Of a stretch of 41,070 nt of DNA, positions 24,041 to 32,088 are shown piece by piece. The stretch is from Spirochaetota bacterium (GTDB lineage Bacteria; Spirochaetota; UBA12135; COTS27; JAFLEE01). The stretch is from the NCBI GenBank assembly GCA_017302015.1, contig JAFLEE010000047.1, forward strand, positions 1 to 41,070, written 5' to 3'. The notes under the pieces are model-generated. The model did not search any database, had not been told where the DNA came from, and was given only the letters and a program-made list of their open reading frames with translations. The translations under genes and the position numbers were made by a program. Position 1 is the stretch's first letter; each line of letters begins with the position of its first letter.

Positions 24041-25453
24041 TCAGCGTTTCAGGCGCAGGAGTTCTTCGAGCAGGGTGTCGGCCGTCGTGATGGTGCGGCT
24101 ATTCACCTGGAAGCCGCGCTGGGTGATGATCATGTCGGTGAGCTCGTTGGCCATGTCGACGTTCGACATCTCGACCGTGCCGGCCCGCACGCTGCCGGCG
24201 TTGACCTCGCCCGGCCCGTGGATCATCGCGCGGCCCGAGTTATTGCTCTCGCTGAAATAGCTCTCGCCGACTTTGGTGAGCCCGCCGGGGTTGGTGAAGG
24301 TGGAGACGGCGACGCGGCCCAGGGGGCGGCTCGTGCCGTTGGTGTAGCTGCCCGTGATCACGCCGCTATCGTCGATCTGGAAGCCCTCCAGGTAGCCCAT
24401 CTTGCGTCCGTCCTGGAAGTAAGCCTTCGTCGACGATTGGGAGGCGAACTGCGTGATGCCGTCGTAGAGCCCGGCGGTGCCGAGGGCGAGGGTGAGCGCC
24501 ATGGGCTCGCTCCCGGCGATGGTGTAGGAGAGGTTCACGTCCATCTTCTGGTTGGCGCCCTGGAGCGGGGTGGCCTGGGCGCCCGGGGCGACCGTGCCGT
24601 CGACGATGCTCTCCATGGCCCCCGCGCGGTTGAACTGGACGATGAACTCGTTGGTGGCGGCGTCGTTCTGGGCGTTCACCTTGGCCTGCACGGCGCCCAC
24701 GGTGCGCTTGTCGGCGTCGACCACCGTGACCGAGGCGCGCCAGCGGTTGTCCACGGCCTGGTTGGTGTTGGGGTCGACGAACTTGCGGAAGGTGATAGCC
24801 ACCTCCTGGGTCTGGCCGCGGCTATCGACGACGTTGATGCTGGTGCGCCACGAGCCTTCGATCTGCTGGGCCTCGTTGGCGTTGGGCGGCAGCACGGGGG
24901 TGAGGGCGTTCAGGTTCGAGTGGTAGTTCACGATCTTCGTCATCTTGGCCGGGTCCTTGGCGCCCACGGGGATGATGACGTCCTTCAGGTCGGCCTGGGT
25001 ATCGATGGCGACGCTGCCGTCGGGGTTCTGCACCGCGCGGAAGCCCTGGACGCGGAAGCCGTTGGCCGGGTTCACCAGGAACCCGTCGCGGTCGAGGCCG
25101 AAGGCGCCGTTCCTCGAATAGATCGTCTTCTCGCCGAAGCGCTCCACGAAGAAGCCCTCGCCCATGATCGCCAGGTCGGTATTGACCCCGGTGGTCTGCA
25201 GGGCGCCCTGCGTGTGGATGGTGTCGATGCTCCCGATCATCATGCCGAGGCCGACCTGCTTGGGGTTCACGCCGCCCTTCACGTCGGTGGGCCGCGAGGC
25301 GCCCGCGAGGCTCTGGGAAAGGAGGTCCTCGAAGTTCACCCGGCCGCGCTTGAAGCCGGTGGTGTTCACGTTGGCGATATTATTGCCCACGACGTCCATG
25401 CGGAGCTGGTGGTTATTGAGGCCGGAAACGCCGGAGAAGAGGGATCGCATCAT
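24041..25453 (-). CDS. flgE: Flagellar hook protein FlgE, spirochaete-like
   Basis: A 470-residue hook protein, the subunit of the universal-joint filament between rod and flagellin. The N-terminus MMRSLFSGVSGLNNHQ followed by DVVGNNIANVNTTGFK and GGVNPKQVGLG strongly resembles spirochaete FlgE. The C-terminal helix (VDMANELTDMIITQRGFQ) is also typical. Middle domains are between about 95 and 400. The whole protein lacks cysteine: at the place where Treponema has YACNL there is NYHSNL, so a lysinoalanine cross-link of that type is not possible. AGGAG lies 6 nt before the ATG. It follows flgD by 36 nt. Confidence 0.97.
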   Translation of the reverse strand: MMRSLFSGVSGLNNHQLRMDVVGNNIANVNTTGFKRGRVNFEDLLSQSLAGASRPTDVKGGVNPKQVGLGMMIGSIDTIHTQGALQTTGVNTDLAIMGEGFFVERFGEKTIYSRNGAFGLDRDGFLVNPANGFRVQGFRAVQNPDGSVAIDTQADLKDVIIPVGAKDPAKMTKIVNYHSNLNALTPVLPPNANEAQQIEGSWRTSINVVDSRGQTQEVAITFRKFVDPNTNQAVDNRWRASVTVVDADKRTVGAVQAKVNAQNDAATNEFIVQFNRAGAMESIVDGTVAPGAQATPLQGANQKMDVNLSYTIAGSEPMALTLALGTAGLYDGITQFASQSSTKAYFQDGRKMGYLEGFQIDDSGVITGSYTNGTSRPLGRVAVSTFTNPGGLTKVGESYFSESNNSGRAMIHGPGEVNAGSVRAGTVEMSNVDMANELTDMIITQRGFQVNSRTITTADTLLEELLRLKR

Positions 25454-25489
25454 GGGGGGCTCCTGGGGCTAGGGGTCGGGTCTAAAAAA

Positions 25490-25978
25490 TCAGGGACGGA
25501 GGGGGCTGGGGCGGAAGGCGGCGGGCGCCTCGACGGAGACGATGTCGGAGACCTTCACTTCCCGCGCGCCGACTTGGACGAGGGTCTTGCCGTCCTCGCC
25601 GAACGACAGGCGGGTGACCGTACCGCGCTCGACGCGCTGGGTCACGGGGTCGGCGTATTGCACATCGCGGCCGAGGAGGTTCTGGGCCTGCATGCGGGCG
25701 ATGCCGTCCGAGAGGCCGCCCACGCCCTTGTTCATGGAGACCATCTGCTCGAGGGCGGAGAACTGGGCCATCTGGGCCATGACCTCGTGGTTCTGCATGG
25801 GGTTCATGGGGTCTTGCTTGCTCATCTGGGTCGTGAGGAGGCGAAGGAAGGCGTCCTTGCTGACCTCGTTATTCTTCTGGTCGGCCTTCTTGTTGCCGAA
25901 GCGCTTCAGGTTATAGGTCTCGACGTCCTGCTTCAGCTTGATGAGTTGGTCGCCGGAGATTCGCGTATTGAGTTCCAT
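25490..25978 (-). CDS. flgD: Flagellar hook assembly protein FlgD
   Basis: A 162-residue hook-capping protein, needed for FlgE polymerisation. The conserved N-terminal part is VSKDAFLRLLTTQMSKQDPMNPMQ followed by QMAQFSALEQM (split here as two adjoining motifs around residues 38-75). The C-terminal part is short and beta-rich, as in spirochaete FlgD rather than the longer enterobacterial form with an FN3 insert. AAGGA lies 5 nt before the ATG. It sits 14 nt after fliK and 36 nt before flgE, the usual export-order arrangement. Confidence 0.95.
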   Translation of the reverse strand: MELNTRISGDQLIKLKQDVETYNLKRFGNKKADQKNNEVSKDAFLRLLTTQMSKQDPMNPMQNHEVMAQMAQFSALEQMVSMNKGVGGLSDGIARMQAQNLLGRDVQYADPVTQRVERGTVTRLSFGEDGKTLVQVGAREVKVSDIVSVEAPAAFRPSPLRP

Positions 25979-25992
25979 GGGGATCCTTGCCG

Positions 25993-27387
25993 CTAGGCGA
26001 GCACGTTCATGAGGCGGTCGGTGTAGCGGAAATCCACCCGCGCCCAGGCGGCTTCGGGCGCCCGCGCGTCCACCGTGACGCCGTGGGACTCTTGGTTCTC
26101 GCCACGCTGGGCCTGCTCGCTGCCCCGATGAGAGGTGCCGCTCTTCACGTCCACATCCAGGGCTTGGAAATGGAAGCCGGCGTATTCCAGGTGGTCCTTC
26201 AGGTCGGAGAGGTGGGATTCCAGGAGCTGCTTCACCGCTTCGGTCTCGACGGTGAGTTTACCGGTGAGCACCCCGCCCTCATCGCGGCCCAGGCTGATGG
26301 TCATTTTCCCCAGGTTCTCGGGCTGGAGTTTCACGGTGAGGGTTTCTCGGCCCTCGGCCACGGCCATGCGGATCTGCCCGGAAACGGTCTGGACGAACTC
26401 GGCGGGATGGGGCATGCGAACGTGGGCGATTTCGCCGGCTTTGCCCGTGCCGGGCAGGTGGGCCTTGAAGCCGCTTCCGGCGAGTTCGCTCCGCTCGCTG
26501 CGGGCGGCGTCGGAACCGCTGGCAGGCTTCTCGGCGACGGCCTGGCCTTCCGCTTGTTTGGCGGTCGGGTTCACATCGGGCGCGGCCTGATTGGAAACGG
26601 TGGCGAGGGATTCGAATTTGCCCTTGGGCATTTCCTTCTTTTTCGCGGGCGCGGCTTCGTCCTTCGCGCCGAGTTTGTCAGCTCCGTCCGTATGGCCGTG
26701 GGCGCCGGGCTTTGAAACAGGGGCCTTGTGGGTCGATTTATCCGCGCCGTGGACCGCGGGGGCATGGACGCCCTTCTCCGACCCGGTGCGATTTAACAGG
26801 CTGGCCCGGGCATCCGGATTCTTCGGGGCGGCGAGTTCTGGGGGGAGGGCTTCCCGACCGGCGATGCGGGCATCGGCGGTGAGTTTGGGGGTCGTTTGGC
26901 CATGGAGCGCTTCAAGGTTCGCGCCCTGTGGAAGGTCTTTTTTCTTGCCCTTCTCGGCGACGTTCGACTCTTCTTTGCCCCGGGGGAGTTCACCGGCTTT
27001 CTCGACGCGCCCCGGCGCCATGCGCCCATCGGCCGCCGCGCGCTGGAGGAGGAGCGCAAGGAGGTTTTCGCCTTCCGCTTTGGCGGCGCTTCCATCGGCG
27101 GCGGGAGTTTCCGCCTTCGCCTCTTTCTTTTCCACCGAACGTTCGGTTTCGGCGGGGAGGTCTCGGGCATCGGCGCGGCCGAAATCGCGGTCCTCGCGGC
27201 GGGTGTCCGAGGGGAAGCGCCCATCCCGGGGATCCTGGCTCATCGGGGCTTTCGCGGCGGAATCGGCCGCCTGGGCCCCCATCAAAAGGGAGAGAAAATC
27301 AGCGCCGTCCGGGGAGGACTTTTGCGTGCCGGAAATCGGCTCGCGCGTGTTTTCCGCGGGGGAGAGGGGGGAGAGAGCGGAAATCAC
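25993..27387 (-). CDS. fliK: Flagellar hook-length control protein FliK
   Basis: A 464-residue protein. The first ~330 residues are low-complexity and rich in Ala, Lys, Glu and Gly, as expected of the flexible ruler part. The conserved FliK C-terminal domain (about 345-435) contains TVKLQPENLGKMTISL and VETEAVKQLLESHLSDLK, which switches export specificity after the hook reaches length. The start is most likely the GTG at 27387, with AGGAGG 6 nt upstream; a TTG at 27390 is closer to the site. It is first in the hook operon and is preceded by a long structured intergenic region. Confidence 0.9.
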   Translation of the reverse strand: MISALSPLSPAENTREPISGTQKSSPDGADFLSLLMGAQAADSAAKAPMSQDPRDGRFPSDTRREDRDFGRADARDLPAETERSVEKKEAKAETPAADGSAAKAEGENLLALLLQRAAADGRMAPGRVEKAGELPRGKEESNVAEKGKKKDLPQGANLEALHGQTTPKLTADARIAGREALPPELAAPKNPDARASLLNRTGSEKGVHAPAVHGADKSTHKAPVSKPGAHGHTDGADKLGAKDEAAPAKKKEMPKGKFESLATVSNQAAPDVNPTAKQAEGQAVAEKPASGSDAARSERSELAGSGFKAHLPGTGKAGEIAHVRMPHPAEFVQTVSGQIRMAVAEGRETLTVKLQPENLGKMTISLGRDEGGVLTGKLTVETEAVKQLLESHLSDLKDHLEYAGFHFQALDVDVKSGTSHRGSEQAQRGENQESHGVTVDARAPEAAWARVDFRYTDRLMNVLA

Positions 27388-27464
27388 CAAGTACCTCCTT
27401 GTCCGGATACGGCGTGTTCGCCACGAGGGCGTCCGTCGCGGTCCCCCGGGGGGTGGGGCACGCG

Positions 27465-27508
27465 CCGAATTCCGGGAGCGTCCTGCTCCCGGGCATACTC
27501 AAATTCGG
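27465..27508. repeat. Nested hairpin upstream of fliK
   Basis: The inner stem CCGGGAGC-GTCCT-GCTCCCGG (27472-27492) is a perfect 8-bp hairpin. An outer 7-bp arm pair CCGAATT (27465-27471) and AATTCGG (27502-27508) encloses it with a 9-nt one-sided bulge. No T-run follows on either strand. It would lie in the fliK 5' leader if transcription starts upstream of it. Confidence 0.55.
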
Positions 27509-27658
27509 CGGACTTGGGATTTTCCCTCACACGTTTCGCCGTTAAAAAAGGCTAAAGGGCGTTTCGGGTATTTTGGGGGCCCGCAGGGAAGTTTTCTCGA
27601 GGTATTTCAAAAGACGGCCTTGGCGTGGCACCGACGTTTACCCCCCGTAAAATGGCGA

Positions 27659-27729
27659 CGAATTTCAACGATGGGGGGAATTCATCCGGCTCCTTCTTTG
27701 TATAGAGTGTAATCAAAAGTTGAAATTCG
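27659..27729. repeat. 11-bp inverted repeat overlapping the pfp -35 region
   Basis: CGAATTTCAAC at 27659-27669 and GTTGAAATTCG at 27719-27729 are exact reverse complements, 49 nt apart. The right arm contains the TTGAAA -35 hexamer of the pfp promoter. This could be a pair of operator half-sites bridged by a regulator. Confidence 0.5.
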
Positions 27730-27748
27730 GTCGGTCTTGTCGTATAAC
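27720..27748 (+). promoter_or_regulatory. Sigma70-type promoter for pfp
   Basis: TTGAAA (27720-27725), a 17-nt spacer and TATAAC (27743-27748). It predicts a start near 27755 and a leader of about 175 nt before pfp. Both hexamers match the consensus at five or four of six positions. Confidence 0.6.
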
Positions 27749-27823
27749 TTGTAGGACAGAGCCGGTTCATCCCCCCGCAACCAGAAGATCCCATCATCGC
27801 CTCCTGAGGATGCTTTGGCGGGG

Positions 27824-27846
27824 CCCGTTTTAGGTTTTAAAACGGG
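27824..27846 (+). repeat. Hairpin in the predicted pfp leader
   Basis: CCCGTTTTA-GGTTT-TAAAACGGG, a perfect 9-bp stem with a 5-nt loop, followed by TTTC. It resembles a weak intrinsic terminator about 84 nt before the pfp start and inside its predicted leader. Attenuation, or end-of-transcript use by an upstream unit, are both possible. Confidence 0.5.
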
Positions 27847-27929
27847 TTTCGTAGGGGAGGCCCTGCGTCTGTCCGTGGTCATCCAATAGGAAAATCGAAG
27901 CGCGCCCCGAATCTAGAAAGGAGTCTTCC

Positions 27930-29129
27930 ATGATCAAAGGCAATGCCCTCGTCGGCCAGTCCGGCGGCCCCACTTCCGTCATCAACTCGAGCCTCTGCGG
28001 GGTCGTCCAAAGGGCCCTGAAATCCGCCCAGATCGGCCGGGTCCTGGGGATGAGCTTCGGCATCGAGGGCTTCATGAAAGACGAGGTGGTCGATCTGGGG
28101 AAGGAAGATCCCGCCACCATCGAAGGCCTGCGCCGCACGCCGGGTTCGGCCCTGGGTTCCGCCCGGCATAAGGTGAAAGAAGAAGATTTCCCCAGGATCC
28201 TGGAGCAATTCAAGAAGTACGACATCCGCTATTTCTTCCTCACCGGCGGCAACGACACCATGGATACGATCCACCGGGTCGAGAAGTACATGCGCGAGCA
28301 CGGTTGGGAACTCTACGGGGTGGGCGTGCCCAAGACGGTGGACAACGACCTCTTCGGCACCGACCATACCCCCGGCTTCCCCTCCGCCGCGCGCTTCACC
28401 GCGCTCACGGTGCTGGAAGCCGGCCGCCTGGCCTGCGATATGCAGCGCGTCGACCGCTATGTGATCTACCAGAGCATCGGGCGGGAGGCGGGCTGGCTCA
28501 CCGCGTCCTCCGCCGCGGCGCGCCGGAAGGAGGGCGACGCCCCCCACCTCATCTATTGCCCGGAGCGCAAACTCAACCGGGAGAAATTCCTCGCCGACGT
28601 GAAGAAGACCATCGAGAAATGGGGCTTCGCCTCCATCGCCGTCTCCGAGGGCCTGCTGTGGGAAGACGGAACCCCCGTCTCCTCCGCCCAGACCAAGGAC
28701 AAGTTCGGCAACCTCGAGTTCGGCGCCATGGGAGGGGGCTCGGTGGCCCTCACCCTCCACAAACTCATCCACGCCGAGACCGGCTACCGGGGCGAGTTCC
28801 AGATCACCGAGTCGCTCCCCATGTCCGCCATCGACCGCGCCACGCCCGAAGACCTGGAAGAGGCCTATGCCTGCGGCGTGAAGGCCGTGGAACTCGCCGA
28901 AGCCGGAACCTCGGGGGTCATGGTGACCCTCGAGCGGGTTTCCAACGCGCCCTACCGCGTCCAGTACGGCACGACCCCCCTCTCCAATGTCGCCGTCCAC
29001 GCCAAACCGATGGACGCCAAGTACCTGAACGCGGACGGCAACGACGTGACCCCCGAGTTCCTGGAATACATCCGCCCCTTGGTGGGGCCCCTGCCCGAGT
29101 TCTCGGTGTTGAAGAAAATCCACGCCTGA
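27930..29129 (+). CDS. pfp: Diphosphate-dependent 6-phosphofructokinase
   Basis: A 399-residue phosphofructokinase that phosphorylates fructose 6-phosphate in glycolysis. Two diagnostic positions point to PPi as donor: the donor loop GGND at 106-109 has Asp where ATP enzymes have Gly, and PKTVDND at 134-140 has Lys where ATP enzymes have Gly. The first loop GQSGGPTSVIN is typical of the long PPi-type group. The reaction is reversible, so it can serve gluconeogenesis. A strong AAAGGAG site precedes the ATG by 6 nt. It is a single-gene unit with its own promoter. Confidence 0.93.
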   Translation: MIKGNALVGQSGGPTSVINSSLCGVVQRALKSAQIGRVLGMSFGIEGFMKDEVVDLGKEDPATIEGLRRTPGSALGSARHKVKEEDFPRILEQFKKYDIRYFFLTGGNDTMDTIHRVEKYMREHGWELYGVGVPKTVDNDLFGTDHTPGFPSAARFTALTVLEAGRLACDMQRVDRYVIYQSIGREAGWLTASSAAARRKEGDAPHLIYCPERKLNREKFLADVKKTIEKWGFASIAVSEGLLWEDGTPVSSAQTKDKFGNLEFGAMGGGSVALTLHKLIHAETGYRGEFQITESLPMSAIDRATPEDLEEAYACGVKAVELAEAGTSGVMVTLERVSNAPYRVQYGTTPLSNVAVHAKPMDAKYLNADGNDVTPEFLEYIRPLVGPLPEFSVLKKIHA

Positions 29130-29160
29130 GGCGGTCCGCCAGGATTAGCGGCGGCGCCTC
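29128..29160. terminator. Possible hairpin between convergent pfp and glycosidase genes
   Basis: GAGGCG (29128-29133) pairs with CGCCTC (29155-29160), and CCGC/GCGG inside them extend the fold. There is no T-run, so an intrinsic terminator is doubtful. It is the only structured element in the 46-nt convergent gap. Confidence 0.3.
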
Positions 29161-29175
29161 GAGGTTCGCCGTGCC

Positions 29176-31968
29176 CTAGTTTCCCGGCTGCAGATCGTCT
29201 TCTTTTTTATCCGAGAGGACGGGGAGCGGGGGAAGGCGGTCCACCACCACCGCCTGGGCCCGATGGGGCGCGACGACCGCGCTTCGCTCCTTCACGAGGA
29301 TTTCCACGAGGTCTCCTTTTTTCGCGGCCGCCGAGGCGGTGACCGTGAACTCGAAATTATGGCGCGAGAGCGGAGCCACCGTGGCCCGCGTCGAGGCGAG
29401 GTCCATGGTCCATCCGGGGGGCAGGACCACTTCAAGGTCGACGGGAAGCGGATGGGAGTAGGGATTCGCCACGCAGATGAGCGCGGGCTGGGCCCTACCG
29501 GGGATGAAATTATAGATGTCGCTGCGCAAAAGGCGCTTTAAGCTACGGAAGGCCAGCTTGGGACGATAGAGGGCGCTGGGGGTTTCCTTGGCGGCGTAGG
29601 CCGCCGCGGCCTTGAAGTCGCTTGCGATCCTCTGGGAGAGAATGGCGCACCCCGGCCCATCGCCTTCCTTGTCGAGCACCCGGGCCTGGTCCAAAAGCCT
29701 GGAGGCGCGGCTAGAGAGCCGCTCCGCATTGAGGAGGAGCGAGTTCTGCCTCGTTTTTTCCTGGATCATCCGGTTGAGCTCCCCGCCCCGGAGGGCCAGG
29801 GCTTTCAAGTCAGCGGGGGGATTCTGGCTTTCACCGCGGCGGGCCTGGAGGATGGCCAGATTGTCGAGGATTTCCAGGAGTTCCCCGCCCACGCGGAGTT
29901 CCTCTGAATTGGCCATGGCCCCCTCGCGGCGGGCGGCGAGACCCGCGCGGTATTGGAGGAGCGCGGCGAAATAAGGGGAGGCCGATGCGGGGGAGAGTTT
30001 CGGGAGCTCCGCCACCGCCTTAGCTCCCGCGGCGAATCGGGTTTCGAGTTCTGCGGCTAGGGCCCGGGCGAGGAGTTCCGGCGAGGGGTTCCACACGTAA
30101 AGCGGCTCGTTGCTCGCCACCTTGATTTCGCCTTTCGCCGCCATCCCATTACCGTGGTAGTCCTGGATCGAGAGCGCTCGCGAGGGGTCGACCGAAAGGC
30201 GCAGGGCTGAGGGGGCCAGGGGAACCAGCACCGCGAGAAGGTGCTTCTTGGCGGCGACGAGATAATAATCGACCCCATCCTGTTGGATGCGGCCGAGGGG
30301 GAGGGCGTCCCCCAGGTTCCTTGCGACGGCGGAATAGGCGGCGAGGTCGTCGGTGGGCGACCCATCGGGGGCGAAGAAGTCGGAGAACCCGTTCTCATCA
30401 TTATAGAGGAACACGCGTTCCACCCCGAGGAAACGGTGCAGTAGGGCTTGCTGGGTCAGGGGGCCGGCGCCCATGATGCGCCCGGTCTCCGTGTCCCAGA
30501 GGGGCAGATCGCGGCCCCAGGCCCAAAGGCGTTTTTTGATCACCGCCGGGTATTGGGGGAGGATGGGCCCGTAGGCGTGGTAATTGGCGATGTCGGTGAA
30601 GCGCAGGTAGCCCAATTCGAGGAGTTCGTCGGTGAGCCCCCGGTAGGTGAAGATGGATTCCCCCTCCTTCACCAGGCCCGTGTCGGTGGCCATGACCGCC
30701 ACGCCGGGGTCCTTCGCCTTGAGGCGCTGGTAATTCTCCCGGTAGAAATGGAAGAGTTCTCCGGGCGTGCCCCGCAGGCCCCGCCAGCGGTAATAACTCC
30801 AGGTCTCGTTCCACATTTCCCACACCCGGCCGGGGAAGCCCTGGGTCTCGCGGATGAAGGGCTCGACATAATGGGTGAACCAGGGGACGAGGTCGCGGGG
30901 CGGATAATATTCCAGGCCGTCGTAGGAGAGACGCTCGGCCTCGTAGGCGGTGGAATATTGGGGCGGGACCCCCTCGAGCACGAGCACGGGGTTGAGGCCC
31001 CCGGCCTTCGTGTCCGCCAGGGACGCTCGGGTCGTGGACCAATCGATCTCGCCCTTGGGGTTCTCGATGCGGTTCCAATAATATTCGGGGCAATCGTGGG
31101 AGCGGAGCCAGAAGATGCCGAGGCGCCGCCATTCCTCACCCGAGACTCCCTTCCAATGCACGCCGAAGGGGCTGGAGAAGCGGCTTTCGGCGGAGGCGGC
31201 GGGCACGTAGAGCACGCCGAGGTCGAGTTCCCCGCGGAAGGTGCCGCCCAAGGCGGCGAGTTCGGCCACCATGCGGGCGCGCCCGAAGCGGGCGGGCTTC
31301 GGCCAAGGCAGGGCCATTTCATTCGTCACCAGGCTTTCGCGCCAGGGGGCCCATTCGGTCTCCGTATTGCCCTGGGTCGTCCGAGTCCCCAGGCGCCATT
31401 TGAGGGCCCCCGGACGGGGCATGAGGTTCTGGACCGTGAGGGCCGGGGTTTCCGCGGGGCCGAAGATCCCCCGCCCGAGTCCGTGGGAGGCCACGCGAAA
31501 ATCGCTTTTCCCCAGTTCGATCTCGTAGAGGCGCACCCGATGGTCTTTCGCGCCCTTCTGGAATTCGATGCGCAGCCCGGATGTCTTTACGAGGGGGAAG
31601 GCGAGTTCGATGACCCGTTCCTGGTTGCCCTCGACTTTCGCCACGGCGACCCATGAATCGCCGCGGCGCACCTTCACGAGGAGGTCCCTTTGGGCGAACT
31701 CCTTGAGGTAGCCGGTGAGCACGACTTGGTTGAACTCGATCTCGGCGGGGAATTCGAGGCAGCACCACGGGGCGAGATCGTCCTCCGCGCTCACCCAACG
31801 GCTTTTTTGTCCGTCGTCTTTTCCCCCATCCACGAGATTGCTCGGCCCGAATTGGGCGTAGGCCGAACTGGAGGTGACCTTGGCGCCCCGGGCGAGGGGA
31901 AGGACCGCCGTTGCGGCGAAGGAAAAACCAATCAAGACGAGCAGGGAGAGTAGGGGGGAAACGGGCAT
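29176..31968 (-). CDS. Large secreted clan-A glycoside hydrolase with discoidin-like domain
   Basis: A 930-residue secreted protein with a signal peptide (about 1-22). Domains in order: an F5/8 type C-like carbohydrate-binding domain (about 25-152), a beta-sandwich linker (170-255), a TIM-barrel (265-560), a small beta domain (570-640), a long helical part (640-800) and a final Ig-like NEW3-type domain (about 825-905). The barrel shows the clan GH-A pair: acid/base E388 in MWNETW and probable nucleophile E494 in WDTETG. I cannot name a GH family; GH39/GH5-like enzymes are the nearest in pattern. It is likely to cut a plant or algal polysaccharide outside the cytoplasm. AAAGGAG precedes the ATG. 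A divergent AraC-type regulator probably controls it. Confidence 0.8.
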   Translation of the reverse strand: MPVSPLLSLLVLIGFSFAATAVLPLARGAKVTSSSAYAQFGPSNLVDGGKDDGQKSRWVSAEDDLAPWCCLEFPAEIEFNQVVLTGYLKEFAQRDLLVKVRRGDSWVAVAKVEGNQERVIELAFPLVKTSGLRIEFQKGAKDHRVRLYEIELGKSDFRVASHGLGRGIFGPAETPALTVQNLMPRPGALKWRLGTRTTQGNTETEWAPWRESLVTNEMALPWPKPARFGRARMVAELAALGGTFRGELDLGVLYVPAASAESRFSSPFGVHWKGVSGEEWRRLGIFWLRSHDCPEYYWNRIENPKGEIDWSTTRASLADTKAGGLNPVLVLEGVPPQYSTAYEAERLSYDGLEYYPPRDLVPWFTHYVEPFIRETQGFPGRVWEMWNETWSYYRWRGLRGTPGELFHFYRENYQRLKAKDPGVAVMATDTGLVKEGESIFTYRGLTDELLELGYLRFTDIANYHAYGPILPQYPAVIKKRLWAWGRDLPLWDTETGRIMGAGPLTQQALLHRFLGVERVFLYNDENGFSDFFAPDGSPTDDLAAYSAVARNLGDALPLGRIQQDGVDYYLVAAKKHLLAVLVPLAPSALRLSVDPSRALSIQDYHGNGMAAKGEIKVASNEPLYVWNPSPELLARALAAELETRFAAGAKAVAELPKLSPASASPYFAALLQYRAGLAARREGAMANSEELRVGGELLEILDNLAILQARRGESQNPPADLKALALRGGELNRMIQEKTRQNSLLLNAERLSSRASRLLDQARVLDKEGDGPGCAILSQRIASDFKAAAAYAAKETPSALYRPKLAFRSLKRLLRSDIYNFIPGRAQPALICVANPYSHPLPVDLEVVLPPGWTMDLASTRATVAPLSRHNFEFTVTASAAAKKGDLVEILVKERSAVVAPHRAQAVVVDRLPPLPVLSDKKEDDLQPGN

Positions 31969-32053
31969 GGAGGCACTCCTTTAGGGGCTGGGGGAATAGT
32001 GCGGCTTGTGGACGAACGCCGCAAGGAACAAAGCGGCAAAAAAGGTGGATAAA

Positions 32054-32070
32054 TCCGCAATCTATGCGGA
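32054..32070. promoter_or_regulatory. Candidate operator of the AraC-type regulator
   Basis: TCCGCA-N5-TGCGGA, a 6-bp dyad just upstream of the -10 box of the regulator gene, where a -35 element would be. A second dyad, TGCGGC-N12-GCCGCA, lies at 32000-32023 in the same divergent region. Both share a GCGG/CCGC core, so they may bind the same protein. Confidence 0.45.
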
Positions 32071-32077
32071 ATGGGTG

Positions 32078-32083
32078 TAGAAT
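32078..32083 (+). promoter_or_regulatory. Start-proximal -10 box of the AraC-type regulator
   Basis: TAGAAT lies 5 nt before the ATG at 32089. There is no Shine-Dalgarno site and no -35 match, and the dyad at 32054-32070 occupies that place. Confidence 0.45.
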
Positions 32084-32088
32084 CATCC

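Larger units (their letters stand above)
27388..27929. other. Divergent intergenic region between fliK and pfp
   Basis: These 542 nt separate fliK (-) from pfp (+). The region is less GC-rich than its surroundings between about 27540 and 27760. It holds a nested hairpin, a long inverted repeat, a promoter for pfp and a hairpin near pfp. A minus-strand ORF of 80 codons (27794-27552) has AGGAGG 5 nt before its ATG, but its codons are not GC3-rich like all neighbours, so I do not call a gene. Confidence 0.5.

Noticed and set aside
27621-27645. Sigma54-like promoter TGGCAC-N5-TTTAC before pfp or for flagellar genes
   Set aside because: The essential GC at -12 is missing, and a better sigma70 promoter lies at 27720.
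27552-27794. A minus-strand ORF of 80 codons with a perfect AGGAGG and a FVAILRGVNVG stretch resembling DUF1697
   Set aside because: Only about 11 residues match and the rest does not; codon third positions are not GC-rich. It is kept as part of a finding but not called as a gene.
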